Shown: positions 62,183-64,000 of the stretch, one piece after another
Layout: each line of letters opens with the position of its first letter
How positions within the stretch are numbered: position 1 is the first letter of the stretch
Program-made: the position numbers and the translations under genes
NCBI RefSeq assembly: GCF_005144585.1
Contig: NZ_SSMQ01000005.1
Span: forward strand, 62,001-126,000
Direction of reading: 5' to 3'
DNA: 64,000 bases
Source: Polyangium fumosum
GTDB taxonomy: Bacteria; Myxococcota_A; Polyangia; Polyangiales; Polyangiaceae
Notes under the pieces: model-generated
What the model was told of the DNA's origin: nothing
The model's database searches: none
What the model saw: only the letters and a program-made list of their open reading frames with translations

Positions 62183-63145
62183 GTGGCGACGTTTCTAGTG
62201 ACGCCACGCATGAATCCGGCGCTCCGCGCGCGCGTGGAGCGGGCCGTCAGCCCCAAAGCAAGGGCGCGCCATCACGCGGCGGGCCTCAGCATGGCCTCGC
62301 CCTTCGCGAGCCGCGAGGGGTTCCGGCCAGCCAAACTCCTGCCGCTGCTCGCGATCGTGCTCATCGGAGGGCTTTTTGCGGCCATGACGATCCACGAGCG
62401 GCGGGAGCTGGAAGCGGATCGAGCCGCGCTCCTCGGCGAAATTGACGGGCTTCGGCCGGGTCTGCCGCCGGGGCACGAGGTGCTCGTCGCGGACACGGAG
62501 CGTCTCCTCGTGGAGGCTGCGGCGGACGGGGAACCGCCGGAGATCATCGATCCAGCGCTGCGCGCAGCGGGCGCGCTCGACGCGACCTTGCGCCGGCCTG
62601 CGCTTTATGTGCGCGCGCCGGCAGCCGAACTCCGCGAGGTGCGCGGCATCGACGATGCGGCGCGCGGCTCGGACAAAGACGCATTCCTCGTTTGCCTGAT
62701 GTTCCCGCCCACAGCGACATCGGAGCGTGATCTGCTCGCGAAGGTGCGGGGCGTGTACTTCGCCGGGGCGAAGGTCGACAACGAGACGGCGAACGTGCGG
62801 CGGCTCGCGGAGCTGCGCGTGGGCCTCGCGGTGCTCGCGCCGGCATTCGAGAGCTCGGTGCGGACCGCGCAGGATCGCAACGTGCTGAAGAGGATGCGGA
62901 AAGACCTTCAGAAAGCTCCGGTGGATCTCGCCAAGAAGGCAGCCGCCGCGGAGCTGATGCTGGTCGTCGCGGACACCCCGGCCGGGGCACGCGTGACACT
63001 TTTTGATCTGGCCGCGAAAAAGCCGCTCCTGCGGGTGCTCCGGCGACACGAGGAGCTCACTTTGACTTCGCTGGGAGCGACCCACCGCGAAGAGCTCGAA
63101 GCGTGCAGCTTGGCGGTCGCGGTGCGGCGCGCCGTGACGGAGTAA
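62183..63145 (+). CDS. membrane-anchored protein of unknown function
   Basis: This 320-residue protein has one TM helix (LLPLLAIVLIGGLFAAMTI, about residues 52-70) and a soluble C-terminal domain with a coil just after the helix (HERRELEADRAALLGEIDGL). No family is recognised. The GTG start lies directly behind the MutS-like gene, so the two are translated together. The tail has short strands such as LMLVVADTPAGARVTLFDLA. Confidence 0.65.
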   Translation: MATFLVTPRMNPALRARVERAVSPKARARHHAAGLSMASPFASREGFRPAKLLPLLAIVLIGGLFAAMTIHERRELEADRAALLGEIDGLRPGLPPGHEVLVADTERLLVEAAADGEPPEIIDPALRAAGALDATLRRPALYVRAPAAELREVRGIDDAARGSDKDAFLVCLMFPPTATSERDLLAKVRGVYFAGAKVDNETANVRRLAELRVGLAVLAPAFESSVRTAQDRNVLKRMRKDLQKAPVDLAKKAAAAELMLVVADTPAGARVTLFDLAAKKPLLRVLRRHEELTLTSLGATHREELEACSLAVAVRRAVTE

Positions 63146-63166
63146 AGCTCGCGCAGGACGATCGCT

Positions 63167-64000
63167 TCACATCTTGGGCGAGAACCGCGACCGCATCATC
63201 TCGATGTAAGCCTCCTCCGAGGTTTGTCGCCGCGCCTCGACGAGCGGCGCAATGTCCTTCGTGGCGAGATACCGCAGCCGGTCGGTGCCGTCGGTCGCGG
63301 CTTCGAACACGACACGCGCGACTTCTTCCGACGTGGCGAGGCCGCGTGCCGCTCGAAGGTCCGCGAATACCTGGGCCGCGCCCTCGACGAACGGCGCGTA
63401 ATCGGCGATTGGCTCCCTGTGGCTCGCCTCCTTGCCGCTGCGCTCGCCGAAGCGCGTGCTCGTCACGCCGCCCGGCTCCACGATCTTCACCCGGATTCCG
63501 AGCGGCAAAAGCTCGTACGAGAGCGCCTCCGAGAACCCTTCCAGCGCGAACTTGCTCGCGCAATACGCGGACAGCATCGGGAGCGTGAACACCCCTGCGC
63601 CCGAGCTCACGTTCAGCACGACGCCGGATCGCTGCTTTCGCAGGGCCGGAAGGACGGCCCGCGTCACATCCATCATCCCGAACACGTTCACCTCGAACTG
63701 CTCGTGGATCTTTTCGCGTGTCGTCTCCTCGAACACCCCGAAGAGACCAAAACCCGCGTTGTTGACGAGGACATCGATCGAGCCAAACCGGGCGAGCGTC
63801 GAGGCCACGGCGGCATCGATGCTCACGCGATCCTGCACGTCGAGCCGCGTCACGCTCATTCGATCCGACGCATGAAGCTCCGTCTCCTGCTCCGGCGTGC
63901 GCATCGTCGCCGCGACGTTCCAGCCCTCCGCAGCGAACACCTTCGCGATGTCACGACCAAACCCCGACGAACAACCCGTCACGAGAACCGTCTTGCTCAT
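63167..64000 (-). CDS. short-chain dehydrogenase/reductase
   Basis: This 277-residue classical SDR starts with ATG exactly at the window edge (63998-64000). It has TGCSSGFGRDIAK, NNAGFGLFG, NVSSGAG and YCASK, so it is complete and plausibly active. It is a paralogue in type of the SDR at 37155-38003 (similar FGLFGVFEETTREKIHEQFEVNVFG region). The substrate is unknown, and the upstream promoter lies outside the window. Confidence 0.85.
   Translation of the reverse strand: MSKTVLVTGCSSGFGRDIAKVFAAEGWNVAATMRTPEQETELHASDRMSVTRLDVQDRVSIDAAVASTLARFGSIDVLVNNAGFGLFGVFEETTREKIHEQFEVNVFGMMDVTRAVLPALRKQRSGVVLNVSSGAGVFTLPMLSAYCASKFALEGFSEALSYELLPLGIRVKIVEPGGVTSTRFGERSGKEASHREPIADYAPFVEGAAQVFADLRAARGLATSEEVARVVFEAATDGTDRLRYLATKDIAPLVEARRQTSEEAYIEMMRSRFSPKM

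Noticed and set aside
1..64000. CRISPR arrays, rRNA, tRNA, prophage or IS elements
   Set aside because: No regularly spaced repeats, rRNA-like or cloverleaf-like segments, or transposase/integrase proteins were recognised by eye; a tRNA could still be missed without a scanning program.

Overview
The window looks like the chromosome of a large-genome myxobacterium, most likely of the Sorangium/Polyangium side of the Myxococcota. GC is very high throughout. Many exported proteins are lipoproteins with a Gly/Ala-rich linker after the lipobox Cys. There is a 'Myxococcus cysteine-rich repeat' protein, a TonB-dependent receptor carrying its own TonB-like domain, PAS-STAS regulators, and loosely packed genes on both strands. 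No rRNA, tRNA, CRISPR array or insertion sequence was recognised. The assignment comes from protein style only.

Layout. 0-9.3 kb is ordinary accessory metabolism and envelope: a lipoprotein start, a CapA-like protein, a LysR regulator divergent from a DoxX/nitroreductase pair, a DUF969/DUF979 permease pair with DUF2891, a PL14-like lyase lipoprotein, HutD and an alpha/beta-hydrolase lipoprotein. 9.5-14.4 kb holds a STAND/TPR regulator and a large Cys-rich lipoprotein. 14.6-32.75 kb is a complete myxochelin-type catecholate siderophore locus built as two convergent operons. On the plus strand are NRPS mxcG, aminotransferase mxcL, TonB receptor mxcH, a lipoprotein and a PepSY membrane protein. 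On the minus strand, behind a near-consensus Fur box lying inside a strong promoter, are an MFS exporter, a class II DAHP synthase, isochorismate synthase, DHB-AMP ligase, isochorismatase/ArCP and DHB dehydrogenase. Together they draw on the shikimate pathway, make 2,3-DHB, acylate lysine with it, release the product reductively, export it and recover the iron complex. The receptor/lipoprotein/PepSY trio has the same order and design as the XusABC xenosiderophore system of Bacteroides.

33-44 kb carries a phosphoesterase, an SMI1/KNR4-like protein, a subtilase, an SDR/LysR pair and three large secreted or lipid-anchored proteins. One of these has all six copper ligands of a PHM-type monooxygenase. 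44-51 kb is rich in isoprenoid genes. On the minus strand, a UbiA prenyltransferase and an ABHD18-like hydrolase are followed by a decayed UgtP/MGDG-type glycosyltransferase fragment. On the plus strand, a tight GGPP synthase / UbiA-superfamily protein / cytochrome P450 operon has a UbiA member whose first Asp-rich motif is degenerate. This operon is the best candidate in the window for an undescribed biosynthetic pathway, possibly a diterpene made by a UbiA-type cyclase.

51-64 kb contains two paralogous PAS-STAS (RsbR-like) sensors, a MerR regulator with a truncated hydrolase behind it, a GH5 glycosidase, a Tat-exported cyclase-family protein, a D-2-hydroxyacid dehydrogenase, a small M50 protease, a GFA-family protein, a MutS-like ATPase paired with a membrane-anchored protein of unknown function, and an SDR ending at the window edge.
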